DNA from: Marthasterias glacialis
Lineage: Eukaryota; Echinodermata; Asteroidea; Forcipulatida; Asteriidae
Direction of reading: 5' to 3'
Assembly (NCBI GenBank): GCA_911728455.2
Contig: OU452219.1
Coordinates: forward strand, 27,660,211 to 27,724,210
Length of the DNA: 64,000 nt
The notes below the pieces were generated by a model that was not told the origin of the DNA, did no database searches, and saw only the letters and a program-made list of their open reading frames with translations. The translations under genes were made by a program, and so were the position numbers. Numbering within the stretch: the stretch's first letter is position 1; the number at the start of each line of letters is the position of its first letter. Below, piece by piece: positions 14,311 through 26,500 of the stretch.

Positions 14311-14765
14311 TCCCATTAAACTTAACCAACCCAAGGCTGGAGGGGAAATAGTCTGACCCCTTTTTTAGGTGTAGTGTAGACTCGGTGTTTGTTATTGCTC
14401 TCCCATTAAACTTAACCAACCCAAGGCTGGAGGGGAAATAGTCTGACCCCTTTTTTTGGTGCAGTGTAGACTCAGTGTTTGTTATTGCTCTCCCATTAAA
14501 CTTAACCAACCCAAGGCTGGAGGGGAAATAGTCTGACCCCTTTTTTACATGTAGGTGTAGTGTAGACTCGGTGTTTGTTATTGCTCTCCCATTACACTTA
14601 ACCAACCCAAGGCTGGAGGGGAAATAGTCTGACCCCTTTTTTTGGTGTAGTGTAGACTCGGTGTTTGTTATTGCTCTCCCATTACACTTAACCAACCCAA
14701 GGCTGGAGGGGAAATAGTCTGACCCCTTTTTTAGGTGTAGTGCAGACTCAATGTTTGTTATTGCT
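14311..14765. repeat. Five-copy 90-bp tandem array
   Basis: Copies start at 14311, 14401, 14491, 14587 and 14677 with TCCCATTAMACTTAACCAAC. The third is 6 bp longer. The period is a multiple of three and the units lack stops on the minus strand, which gives a 196-codon minus-strand frame repeating GSDYFPSSLGLVK. I judge that frame an artefact of the repeat. Confidence 0.9.
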
Positions 14766-15047
14766 GTTGCATTCAGGGAACATGACACAAAATTTCATCC
14801 AATGTGGTTTTGAATGATAGATAAACCAGTCTGCAGTGTGACGTACACAATGTGCAGTTCGTTCTGTGCACAGATGTGGCATCCCCATACACAACCAATG
14901 CAGTTGAATTTTTCAACTCGCTGGAAACTCTTACCAAGAGCAGGAGCGTTTAAATCTATAAACTGGCCAATGTATTAAATGTACCCTTCCTTTAAATAAG
15001 TGTATGTTCCCGTCTTAGCAGACGAGATGGTTGGAACGAAATCTTAC

Positions 15048-15346
15048 TCATTTCTGGTTCTAATTCGGGGCTGGAGTCCACTGGGAACAGAGCTGTGAAC
15101 AACATCACTGAAAAACCCCCAATCTGAACTTAAGCCGACTGCGTACGTCGGACAGACTTGTTGACATTGTTGGAGCTCGTCTAATGGTTTCTGGATGACT
15201 CGGGGCAAGCCGTTTCTTGGGAATCTGAAAAATCGTGGAGACATTTGAGTGTTTGAATCATCAGAGCTCGGAGACACAATCTGGAGTCCCTCGTCAGCGT
15301 CGTCGGCTTGGGATATCTGCCGTTGGAAAATTGCATCTTTTAACAT
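15048..15346 (-). CDS. Possible internal exon of an unidentified minus-strand gene
   Basis: A minus-strand frame stays open for about 100 codons and reads like real protein: mixed composition, with QADDADEGLQIVSPSSDD, then RFFRFPRNGLPRVIQK, then PLDELQQCQQVCPTYAVG. On the minus strand a CACAG acceptor lies exactly before the first codon (ATG), and a strong donor (GA/GTAAGA) ends the block just before the TAA. I do not recognise the protein, and no companion exon was found. The block is not visibly repetitive, although the tandem duplication at 15357-15560 abuts its acceptor side. Alternatives are an old processed fragment or chance. Confidence 0.35.
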
Positions 15347-15356
15347 CTGTGCATGT

Positions 15357-15560
15357 ACTTAGTGGTTTGGATTGGGAAGTACATGTACACTGTAGTGTGA
15401 TACATTGTAGTATATTGGATGGATAAACATTGATGATACTCTCGCTTCGAAGTTGAAGAGTACTTATTGGTTTGGATCGGGAGGTTCATGTAGTGTGATA
15501 CATTGTAGTATATTGGATGGATAAACATTGATGATACTCTCGCTGCGAAGTTGAAGAGCT
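15357..15560. repeat. Two-copy 100-bp tandem duplication
   Basis: ACTTAKTGGTTTGGATYGGG through GATACTCTCGCT and CGAAGTTGAAGAG occurs at about 15357-15460 and again at 15461-15560. It abuts the acceptor side of the minus-strand exon candidate. Confidence 0.85.
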
Positions 15561-16138
15561 AGCTTCAGCCATATTGGACGCCAAGTCTACAATGTAAATA
15601 CTTGAAGGAATGTGATTTCTCTAGATGTAGTTGTTCATTATGTCACTTTGTGTGGTTTTCACCATCGGTAATGCACTAATGCAAACAAAACTGTCTCTGG
15701 GTTTAACCATTTGACTGGATTTACTTTCATAAGATTTAAACAAAGATTGAAGTGCGTGTGAGAGAATGTATGTAACACTGATTTACATGTACATGTACAC
15801 GAATGCAGCTCTGTCAGATTTTGTTAGCCTTGTTACTGCTTGGGGCCTTGGTTTGTATCCAAGAAGGTGCCTAGCAAACTCCCCTGAAAATTGTTTAAGC
15901 TCTCTTGGAACTTTGCTCAATGTGACCGTCGCATAAACATCGGTCGCCCTTCACCTGCCACGGGTGAACTTAAAGGTCTGTTGCATGGAGGTTGGATCCT
16001 CTTTTTGCTCTGTTGAATTGTTGGAGTGTTGTTGGAGCATAACCCTCTCGAAATGTACATCAGATGTTTGGGGAGATATTTTTCTTGTTATAATGATAAA
16101 CTCGACACAAAGGTTGTATTACTCAGGCTGCTCATTAA
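15561..16138. other. Upstream flank or first intron, no exon recognised
   Basis: No recognisable exon despite lying just before the first visible PALS1 exon. ACATGTACATGTACAC at about 15784. Confidence 0.45.
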
Positions 16139-16314
16139 CAGGCCTGATACTTCATGGAGGCAACGGAGGGAATTGTTTTTCCTGGTCATTGCCTTGGTGC
16201 CCTTACAGTGTTCCAGTAGAAATTTACAATTTCCTCATAGAGGTGCCCTTTACCATGGAGAAAATGCCTTGGTGCCCTTGCCCTTTTTCATGAACGAAGC
16301 AATCAGGCCTGCAT
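16139..16314. mobile_element. Repeat with CAGGCCTGAT ends, copy 1
   Basis: Bounded by CAGGCCTGATACTTC and GAAGCAATCAGGCCTGC. Contains the GTGCCCTTTACCATGGAGAA and ATGCCTTGGTGCCCTTGC blocks. Copy 2 is at 36573-36738, with fragments near 24716-24845 and 48027-48178. Ends 334 nt before the first visible PALS1 exon. Confidence 0.72.
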
Positions 16315-16648
16315 TAATAACATACGTGTATACAGTTTGCAGAAAGTGTGCTGGGAAAAAAAAGACACTTAGTTAGGAGAAGCATGTATCAATTTAAAAA
16401 GTTGTTGTACGTGTTTATTCTCTGTTTGCAGAGTTTGCTCATAGAACTCTTGGTTCATATGGAGCTTTTACTTTCCAGAAAATTCAGATAGCAGGGCAGG
16501 AATGTTTGTTGATTACTTTTAAGAACTGTCTGAGGTTCTCTTATCAGGAAAATGTAATACTCGATATTAATATCTGATGCATGTGAAGAATTTTGAGATA
16601 AGTTAAGATATTTGTTTTTTTCTTTTTCTTGATTTTCTCGATTTATAG

Positions 16649-17547
16649 GAGAACCAGAGCAGGACAAGAAGAAAGTACAAGAGGCCTACGTTATCGCCGT
16701 GGAACAACAGGCCAGGAATAAAATCGCCAAACTCGCAGAACACAACAATGTCAGTGCTGTTGACCTGGCCAACCTCCCACCACTTACCAATGCTTCCGGT
16801 GAAGTGATCAATGGTTTCACGGAACCAAGCTGTATTACAGGGGATGGTTTCTCCAGTGGGCCTTCTGCAGTAGAGAACGGCTTATCCACAGACCTAGACG
16901 CACCCCTTGTGAACGGGGATTTTAACGGCGAGCCTAAAATAGAGGCTGTGAAACTCACTGGCGAGCACGCAGATGTGAATATCAGTAAGCTGAATGGATT
17001 TCATAATGAGGGGTACAGTAGTAGTACAGACAGCCTGCCCGACATTGGACTGCAAAATAACGGTGTCAACATCGTAACAACCAGCGCAGCCGTCGAGCCC
17101 AACTTGGAAGATACGGAGAGTGTGAAATCATACGAGTACCCGGATTATAACGGACAAGGGGAAACGATAGAGGAACCCCAGTTGGAGCGGAGTGTCGTCG
17201 CCCCCGTGGAGGTACCCCCATTGGCTCTAGACAAACTAGACGAGCTGACTCAATCCTCCAAGCAACCCCAAGAGAATGAACCGGAGATGGTTGTGCAGGC
17301 CGAATCCCAACCGTCGAAGCAAGAGAGGCGAATGCCTCGTGAAGTGGCAGTGGACTGCCCGCCTAGCTTCGTGGCCGCAAGCGGCATGAAGAACCCACCG
17401 CCACAGTATAACCACTCGCCCCACCAGAATGGAGGCTCTTCCGTTCCAAATGGAACAGACATTATGCCCAACTCTCACCAGGGGAAACCCCAGAGGGGCG
17501 TGTCCAAAAACCAACGGGTGGAGGAGGATCGGGGGACTGAGCAACAG
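16649..17547 (+). CDS. PALS1: PALS1 visible exon 1: long N-terminal extension ending in the PAR6-binding-type motif
   Basis: An 899-nt exon with a long pyrimidine tract and TATAG acceptor before it and a CAG/GTTAGT donor after it. The first two bases complete a codon begun upstream. In this frame a TGA at 16630-16632 precedes the acceptor and the first internal Met is late, so an upstream coding exon is required. It encodes residues 1-299: a lysine- and glutamate-rich start with helix-forming character ([23 protein letters not shown]), then a low-complexity acidic and Ser/Asn/Pro-rich stretch. REVAVDCP at about 230-237 matches the conserved EMAVDCP of vertebrate PALS1 (ECR1), a region known to bind PAR6. 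No other domain is recognisable. Ends in phase 0. Confidence 0.93.
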
Positions 17548-20500
17548 GTTAGTACTAAGGAAATCATAGAGCCTGAAATTTCATGGTGACTCATGCTTCA
17601 GTATCCACAGGTAATAAAAATCTGATTTTCTGATTCGTTTCGAGACTTGTTATGTTAAAAGCTGTGGTTGATAATCAAGATATGTCAACACATGCCAAAT
17701 TTCACAATTTTTTCGACTGGCCGTCAATATTAACTGGTACTCATGCTCAAAAGCATGTGTTAGGTACTAGGCAATATCGGCTTAATTCGACAAATGGTCT
17801 TTGTCCAAAATTGGCCGTATTAAGTCACAAAAACATTCAGAAAACCAGAGTTCGGAGTCTGCGGTCATTTTAACATAAGCAATAGACTGTGTAAGTCTCG
17901 CGCGTATTCGAACATGAGGGTCTTTTAAAGCGCGTGATCTTGTTTCCTTAACGTGTTACAGCAATGTGTGTGGGACCAAAATGGTCCCCAAAATGTTCGA
18001 ATATGCGCGAGACTTGCACAGTCTATTGTGGAATTTCCCAAAACCTTGTTTAGGAAAACTTTGTTGCTGCTGCATAGTATTCCTTTGGTGGTTTGTACAC
18101 AGCCCATTGCACTGATTTGTAGTAGCTATTGGGTAGCACTGGTGTTGCCCTTGCTGCCCTTTTTCAAAAGTAGCTGTAGATTTTGTTGAATGGTAAATGG
18201 TAAACCTGTGTCCTTTTCTCTGGAAAGGTACATGTAACCTTGCCACTACAAGAGTGAAATTCCCCACCCTGCTATGTCTGTCAGTTGGCCTATGTGTCTG
18301 AGTAATACTTAAGGTATGACTAGACTACAGTGGTGCAGATAAAGCTAACGGTTAAAGCTTTTAAGCCAATGATGGGTGGGTTAAATGCTCTGAAGGACAG
18401 TCTTTGTTACTTGGTTTTCTTTTTCTCTGACATGTGCAGGCGCATACCTTTGATCTTCTGCCAAATTAGACAGTGTTCTCTCTTGACCAGTTGCCGCTGC
18501 CGGGAGTCTTCCATAGACCGTTCTGGCCTGTCAATCAAACTGTGCGCATTGACCAATTGGATCACGCCTTTTGGTCATGTGACCTCGGTCAAACTCGGTC
18601 ACACGTGCAGCGTAAACGCACACAAACTAAGGTGTGTGGGCGGGGTTTGTTGCCGAAGCCGGAACGGTCTATTGTTTTCCCCGTCCAGCCTGATGGGATT
18701 GTTGACTCAGAATTGCCAGAATCACTTTTCTTTGAGAGTACCGCTGGCATTAAAGAAACCTTGACTTGACAATGCCAAAAGAACAAATAATCTCTGTATT
18801 GCACAGTGATTTTTGTTTTCTCTATCAAGACAAAGTCAAATTCGTGCACTGTGAATTGCAAAACCTCGGCCGTGTGTCACAGCCTACGATTACTGAACAC
18901 AGAACCAAGGCTGGGTCTCCTGTTCACTTTGACTACCTCAACTGAGCCAAAATACAATGAATAAACAATGGCGGAAGCCTCTCAATGTCTCGTAATCCTC
19001 TTGGGGAAAAAAAAGATACAGGTCTGGAAATGGGGATTACACAATAACACTTGCACAATAACACTTGCACAATATTGAAAAATCGGCAAAGTGTTGAGTC
19101 CAATCTGTCCTGTTTATGTGGGCGGAATGACTCGGTGACCTTTCTTCGGATATTCTGATTTCACCCCTATGCTGGCTCGAAAAAATATTTCCAGGGATTC
19201 ACTTCGGCCACTGCCAGCTGGTTATCAGTGGTCTTCTGGCCAAGTGCCAGTGAAAACAGCTGATGACAAGTTTTAAAAATTGGTGCAAGTATGGTAGTGT
19301 AAATAGTTTGTAAGTTAATTTTATTTGGTGTACTGGTCCATAACGGTCTTCCCCTGGGGTAGTAGAATATGGCTCAAAGGGAAGTTACATTCAATCTGTG
19401 TCCAGTTTTCAACACCCCAAAAACAACTCCTGTAAAATTTTTTTTTTTTAATTCAGTGGTGCATTGGTAAAACAAAATTTTGAAATGTTGCAGTGTGAAA
19501 AGATCAGTCAAACTTACACGGGTTGGACACAGAGATTTTTTTTCGTAGTATGAAAAGGCCTGATGTTAAGTAGGCTTTGTGTGCTTCTTGTAGGCTCGGA
19601 AACGGGTTGATTGTTAAACTTCTGTTGGTTTGGGCAACGCTAAGCAGTGCTAAGCAGGGAGCCTGTTAGCACATCTCTGTACGTTTTACAGTCTGGAGTT
19701 GATATCTTCAGGAAGTAAAGGCTTGCCAAAACAAGCTGTTCAGCACACGATGAGGACACATGCGTGAAGGAACACACCCTACAACCCTCCCCCCCACCCC
19801 TGTGAGAGTATGTTACTTGCAAGGTTGGATGTCATAAGGGTCTTTGCATCATTCACATCTGACTCATTGTTGCTAAGATCAACACGGAGACCAGCTCAGG
19901 AAACAGAAACGGGCCATTGACAGATACTACTGCAGATGAAATCTGTCTTCTCATGTGTATCCATGGCGATGCTTCCTCAATGTTCACCCACACAAATGAG
20001 AAGACAAAACAAATGACGCATGTGTGTGGTTACAACAAAAGCTCCTTTCTTAACCACTTATCGACGGGTTTCCGAAATTTTTCCTGTACCCGGGGATGTG
20101 CTTAACTTTTCAGAATTGGCAAAGTAATTTGCTTTTAAGAATATCGTTGTCACAATAAAATCTTGACTGAGCAAAGCAAAGACAACAAACGTTCTCATAA
20201 AATGCACCAGAATTTGTTGCTCTCTTTCGAGAAAATATGAGATGAGTTCACCAGAAATTGCAAGACCACGACCGATTATCGGCCATGTTATGCTAGAATT
20301 TCAAACCACTCGGACTTGCCTCCCATTGAGCTGAATTCGAACATAAACAATGGTGGCAGCCTATCAATCTCTCATAATCCTCATTTGTACAACAAAAGGA
20401 TGGAGGTCTGCAATCGGGGACTACATAACCCCTGGGAAAAAGGGAGATTTTGAGCATGAATTCCAGTACCTCTTGTCCCTCTTTGTATGGGGAAATGAAG

Positions 20501-23500
20501 CATTGCACCGAGAGTGCATGCACGCTACACAATGGAATGTCCAGGCTTGTTAGCATTCCGGTATTTGGAAAAGCAGGTTACCACGTCATCCGATATATCT
20601 GAGTACAGAATGTAAGGGCATGTACATGTACGTGTCTTCCAGCGTTAACTGGAAAAGAGAACTTTTCAGTTTGGATGCTGTTCAAGTCTGATTGGGGTTA
20701 CTGTGGAAGAGTTGACACTGGTAGCTATCCATCTGTGCCCGACAGATGAGATAATACAAGACCAACAACAACAACAACAGCAGCAGCAGCAGTCGCAGCA
20801 GCAACAGCAAAAACACACCTACACACACACACAAGTGTGTATTTACCTCCAAATGGGGACCTCCTATTGTTCCTCTTTTGTTTGTACTTTAACTTTTTAG
20901 CAACAGCTCCCATTGGTTTTGAACACGATTTCCAACTGGGGACCTTTTCCAATCGGGGACCCTATTGTCCTCTTTAGTTACAAGTCCCCGGTTTGAATGC
21001 CTAAACAAACTCACACACACAATTAAACAAATGAATGATGACTAAAGTTTCAAGACAAAAACAATAAAAAAAGGCCAGTGAGGCACAGATGTTTGGGTAA
21101 GAAATGGATAGCCCAGGAGCTTTCTGTGCCTGCAGCATGTCGAAAATGATGAAACTGGCCAATGCTGTTCTGATGATGTTTGAGTGGGGAAGTGGATCGC
21201 TTCAGAAGGGTTGACACTGGGAGCTTGCGGTGTCTGACTCATGACATAACATGCATTTGGTAAAGCTCTTTTCTTATTGAATCCATGAAGATGAAGAAAA
21301 TGATGGGGAAAAATTGCCAAGGCTTCTCTGATGTTGTTTTGAGTGGTACATGTAAGTTGATTGCTTTTAGACGTGTCAACACTGGGACCTTTCGATGCCT
21401 GATACTGCACGCACACATCCACACAAACAAGTGTGTATTTACCTCCAATCGGGGACCTCCTATTGTTCCTCTTTTGTTTGTACTTTAACTTTTTAGCAAC
21501 AGCTCCCATTGGTTTTGATTCGATTTCCAACTGGGGACCTTTTCCAATCGGGGACTTTATTGTCCTCTTTTGTTATAAGTCCCCGGTTTGAATGCCTAAA
21601 CAAACTCACCCACACACACACACAAAAAGTAACACATTCGCTACTGATGCCAAAAGCTCTTTACTCTCTGACTTCATCAAGATGAAAATGATCAAAAAGA
21701 CCGCTTAGGCTCTGATGTTTTTTGAGTAGGAGTTTGATCTCTCCAGAAGGGTTTACATTTGGAGCTCTCTGTACCTGATTCATGAACGTACAAGCGTGGA
21801 GAGACACGCCAGGAACAAGAACACTGATAAATTCATATGGGCATACCATAGAGAAAGGTCCTTTCTCTATAGGCGCACCAACTTGCAAGCTGTACAAATG
21901 TTGTCAACATGGATGCAAAAACGTGCATATCTGATTTTTAACAATGTATAAGGGATGCTCCTACTCGAGTCAAATAGATGTACAGTACATGTAGGTGTCG
22001 CAAGCCCGTAATTTGTCAAAATCTTTGAAGATCTTGCTCAACACTGTAGTCCACAGTCGTACAGTACATGTACATTTATCACACAGATCTACTCAAGTGT
22101 GTGATTTATTAATAACATACCCAGTGTACAGGTACCTTTAAACTGTTCTTTGTTGACTTGTATTTTTTTTTTTTTTGGTGAAGTCAAAGAGAGCAAGTCC
22201 CTCGATGTCCTTGGCATTCAGAAGGTTTTCCCTTGGTTATGGATAAAAGGCGGCGGAATTTCACAATATGTATCTTGTTCACAGAAGGCAATTTTTGCAG
22301 TCAACTTGGAGGCAAACAACTGCACTGCAGAACACTTCAGGCGCACAAAAGACATTTATCCCAACAGTCTTTTTCACTATCCCCAAGAAAGATAATGTGA
22401 AACTGAAATTCGAATGTGTTTTCTTCTTGGAGATTGCTTTGAACTTGTTGCTCAGTAAAATGTCTTGTGTGACCCGGCCCCGACAACCTTGGTTCTCTTC
22501 CATACATGTACAATTCTAATGATGTGAAGGCAAGCAATACATACCTACTTGCAATTACAAAGTGTTACTGAGAGAACATTTGTAACATTCCAGAGTTACA
22601 AAAGTGTGCATTCAGGTTTTTGTGAGAAGTGACTTTTTTTCTAGTGAGAGTAAATAGTCTCAGATAAATAAAACTTGGCTCTACTGATTCTCTTGATTGG
22701 GGGCCAACATGTACGCTAAATAGGAGGGTGGGGAACACACCCAAATCCCACCAAAACACACACAAAAAATGTTCAACATCACTTGGGATCTTGGACCCTT
22801 TCAGGAACCAATTTCATGGATCTGTTAAAGAAACAAATTTGCCTCAACAAAGAAAAGTTCCCCCCCCAAAAAAGAAGCTGTTCTGCGGAAAACTATCACT
22901 TTACAATGTTATTTACTGAGCGAAAGAATTTACTGAGCGAAAAGAACCAGCCACAAGCCATGTTCACGACATGGTTGTTCTTGGTTGGTAACCCATTTCC
23001 ACTAAGCAGGATATTTCTGCACTTAACAGAAATTTGTAGCCCCAGGTTACCAGCCAAAATCTCATGTATTTATGATTCTTTTGACTGGACTCCACATTGA
23101 TTTTTTAGTAAACCAACTTTTTGTGTAAATCCATAACCCTACTCAAATATCACAACATGGCCATAGGCCTCCAGTTGGGGAGGGGGTGGTAGATCTACGA
23201 GGTTGAACTGGACTCAAACTTTTTTTTTTTTTTTAGGTCCTCTCAGATTTTCCTCATGGAGGCTCAACCATGAAATAGAATCCGTTCATTATTAAACCAT
23301 TCAGGGTCACCCATAAACAAATGCCCGAAGAATGTGCCATTGGTCTGACTTTTCCACAACAACAAAACCGCCCAAACAACAATTTCATTTCATTCATCTT
23401 AGATTGCAGCACAGCAAATGCACTAAATAGCGTGCCTTTGTGCTCTGCTGGCATACCACAGGTCTTAATCATAATCCTGTGGGTTTTCTTTGAAAGCTTT

Positions 23501-26500
23501 TATCATACCTGTTTATTCATGGAGGATAGGTTTATTACGTGTAAAAAATGTGCTCATTGTTGTTGTGGTCACATACATGCATGTGTACTCTATGGTATGG
23601 TATGAACATGGAGCTTTATGTTCGTGTATGATTTATGGCCCATGAAATTTAGATTTTGAAGTGAAGTCCATTGAGGTGCTCCTTTCTTCCTGTAAACATC
23701 ATTTTCAATTTTTCTTTTTGCAATTTTCAAGGGTATTTTGGTGCCTTTTGTGTTTTTATGCTTATAAGCAATTTTCTGATAGTCCTCAGAGTCCAATTTC
23801 ACGGTGGCAGTTAAAGCTTACTTACCCTCCAATGATCTGTGTGTTTCTTGACACAATCCCCCCATGCCCCAAGTTGCCACTATGCAGTGGCATTGTGAGG
23901 CACACACATACCTGGGTACAGATTCTAGCCATTGCCCATAAGCAAGGTGCTTCAATGAGAGTGGTAAACTGGAGAAGCCACCAGCTGTGCGTAGTTGCAA
24001 TGGAATTCGGGTCACTGTGGGAAGAGATAAGGCTCTCAACCCTGGCCAATTTCTGCAGTGGCAATCTGTAGTACTGATGGACCACACATGCAAAGTAAAT
24101 ACAGTGACAGGAAAGTGTGACATGGTTTACCTCACCTTTGAGGCACTTATAGGAGTATGCAGGTATAGGAGGGCTAATCCTCAGCGGACAGAGCTAGCGC
24201 CAACTTTCTGTGCTATTTGTCCAAGCAAAAAAATACTCGGGTTACATACGCAGATGCACATAAAAATTCTTGCTAACCTGTGAAATAAGCCAAAAGAGAA
24301 ATTTTCTGTTGCTGTAGGTATTGATTTGTTTGCATCTGGTAAGCAGTGCAATAAAATTAGGTATTGGTGTTTTGACTGGCTTTAGTTGAGCATGTCCTTG
24401 AACTCCCACTTGCCATACCATTACCTTCAGCACTAGACGTTGTGAGCCTAGAGTTCCTCTTCTGTGTTGTGATGTACAAAGTGGGTCAACACTGAAGTTC
24501 AGACCATAGAGCAAAGACATCCTCAGACCTAATTTAATGACTTCGATACAGATGCAAGGATTACTTGTTGGAAGCCATAACCTGAACAGTCTGAGATACG
24601 CGGACGATACCGCCCTTTTAGCAGAGTCACAAGAAAAACTATGACCACTGTTCTTACAAGGTTGTAGAAGAAACGGAAAAGAAAAGAACTACCAGGCCTT
24701 GAACCTCGCTCTTGAAAGGGCATGGCAGTTTTCTTCTGGTAAGGGGCACTTCTATGAGGAAAATGTCAATTTGGACTTGAACTTTGCAAAGGGCACCACA
24801 GCAAAAGTACAGGGCACCACTGCAATTGCTGTGGGTGCCGTGGGTTAATTGGAAGCCTGAACTACTGTGGAAAGACAGAATGCACGGTGATAAGGAAGAA
24901 AAAGGATGTGGTGCACTAAAATTTGGAAATAACGTCATAGAACACGACAGTGAAATCAAGCATCCGGGGAGCCTCATCACCGAGGATGGAAGATTGGGTA
25001 CATTGAAATCAAAATGGATCAAAATCCATGGAAAGAAAGAAAAGAGTTCAGCAGTTGATGTCACCAAGCCCTAAGATTAGTCTTTTTGGTCTTTGGAAGA
25101 GTAGTTCGCTCTTTATTACATTGTGCAGGAGTTTGGATGTGTCTCAAGCCAAGATGAGTTTGGTGAAATCAATTACATAACTGATATGAGCACTCTGTTC
25201 TCATGTACGATAGCAAATGCTGGACAGTTTTCATCACCAGTGGGGAAGAGGTTGGAATCAACATAATTTTGGTTCTACAGACGAATGCCACGCATCACGG
25301 ACAGACGGTGTTACTTATGAGGAAGTCGTAGCAAGAGTTGGAAGACTGTTCAAAATAGCTCCAAAATGGCAATTTGAATTTCTCATTCACACAATGAGGA
25401 AGGAGGGGCTTGAAAAGGGAGGTTATAGTGTATCCCATAATAGAGTCCAGTGATTTGAGCGTTGGTCTCGTAAACTCCGACCTCTGGTCCAGAGGTCTGA
25501 TGTAGTTTCCTATGAATTGGTCCCATGAGTTGATTTTTTTTTTATTGGTTAAAAAAGGAAGTATGCCTATCATAGTGTATTATCATTTTTTAAACATTTT
25601 TTACATTCCTATTTACCGTAGAAATAACAACTTCTAAAATTAGGGGATTGCCGCGCTCCACCCACCCTTCTTCATTAGCATAAAACCTGTGATGTAGACA
25701 GTGGACCGGCTGACCAGGGCCATGTGTGTGACAATAACACACAATGCATTGTTGACCACTCGGCACCAGAGCTGTCTTTGAAATGTTTGACCGTCACGAA
25801 TCATTGCGCAATCAAATGACACATATTTTCGGGGCTCAATTAAAGTGTAATAATGTATAACAAACACATCAAAATAGTCAATGTTATGTTTTGTTAATTT
25901 CAAACCGTATATCAAGCCACAAAAATGTAATGTGACAAAATACCTCTTCATGGGCCCTTTAATCGACACATACTTTTGTCCACTCGCCAACTTTCCCTAA
26001 TAATGAGAGACTATTGAGTCGCTACATAGCAGCAGACCTTTCTGGGCCAATTTTATTACGCTTCTTAAGCCTATTCTGCCCTTATGACTTCTTATGGCCC
26101 ATAAAATCGCATGCTTTGCATGACACTGTAGTACATGTAACTGCAAAATACTGTGGTAAGCGGTGCCATGAAATACAGTGTAGGCCGTATTTTTGACAGA
26201 AAGAGGGTGCATTATTCATTCCATTTTGAAAGTACAACAATATTTCAAAACATTAAAAATACAAATTGTCCAAGCAAATATCTTACACTGATTATATTGT
26301 AGAACTGTCAATAAAAAAAAGTTGTTTAACTGCTTTATTAGAAGACTAATTGCATCTGGTTTTCCATACTATTTCTATGGTTTGACCCCAAATCTATCCC
26401 CAAAGGGCGCCCTCTTGCAGTCAAAAATAAGGCCCATTGGGTCCAGGTAACAATCAGTCCACGGTGCACAGAAAAAATGTTCCTTTAAAAAAAATGTGAT

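Noticed and set aside
14198..14788. 196-codon minus-strand open frame
   Set aside because: It is generated by the 90-bp tandem repeat, whose period preserves frame; no domain or splice logic supports a gene.
18330..18769. Two overlapping plus-strand frames of 98 and 144 codons
   Set aside because: They overlap MITE family A, and the same peptide text recurs at the other copy (11115-11327), so they are repeat-derived.
20763..20830. Poly-glutamine coding tract
   Set aside because: CAA/CAG and CA microsatellite inside a repeat-rich intron; no exon boundaries or conserved flanks.
21042..21530. 162-codon minus-strand frame
   Set aside because: It is composed of the duplicated blocks of the nested tandem region and has no recognisable domain.
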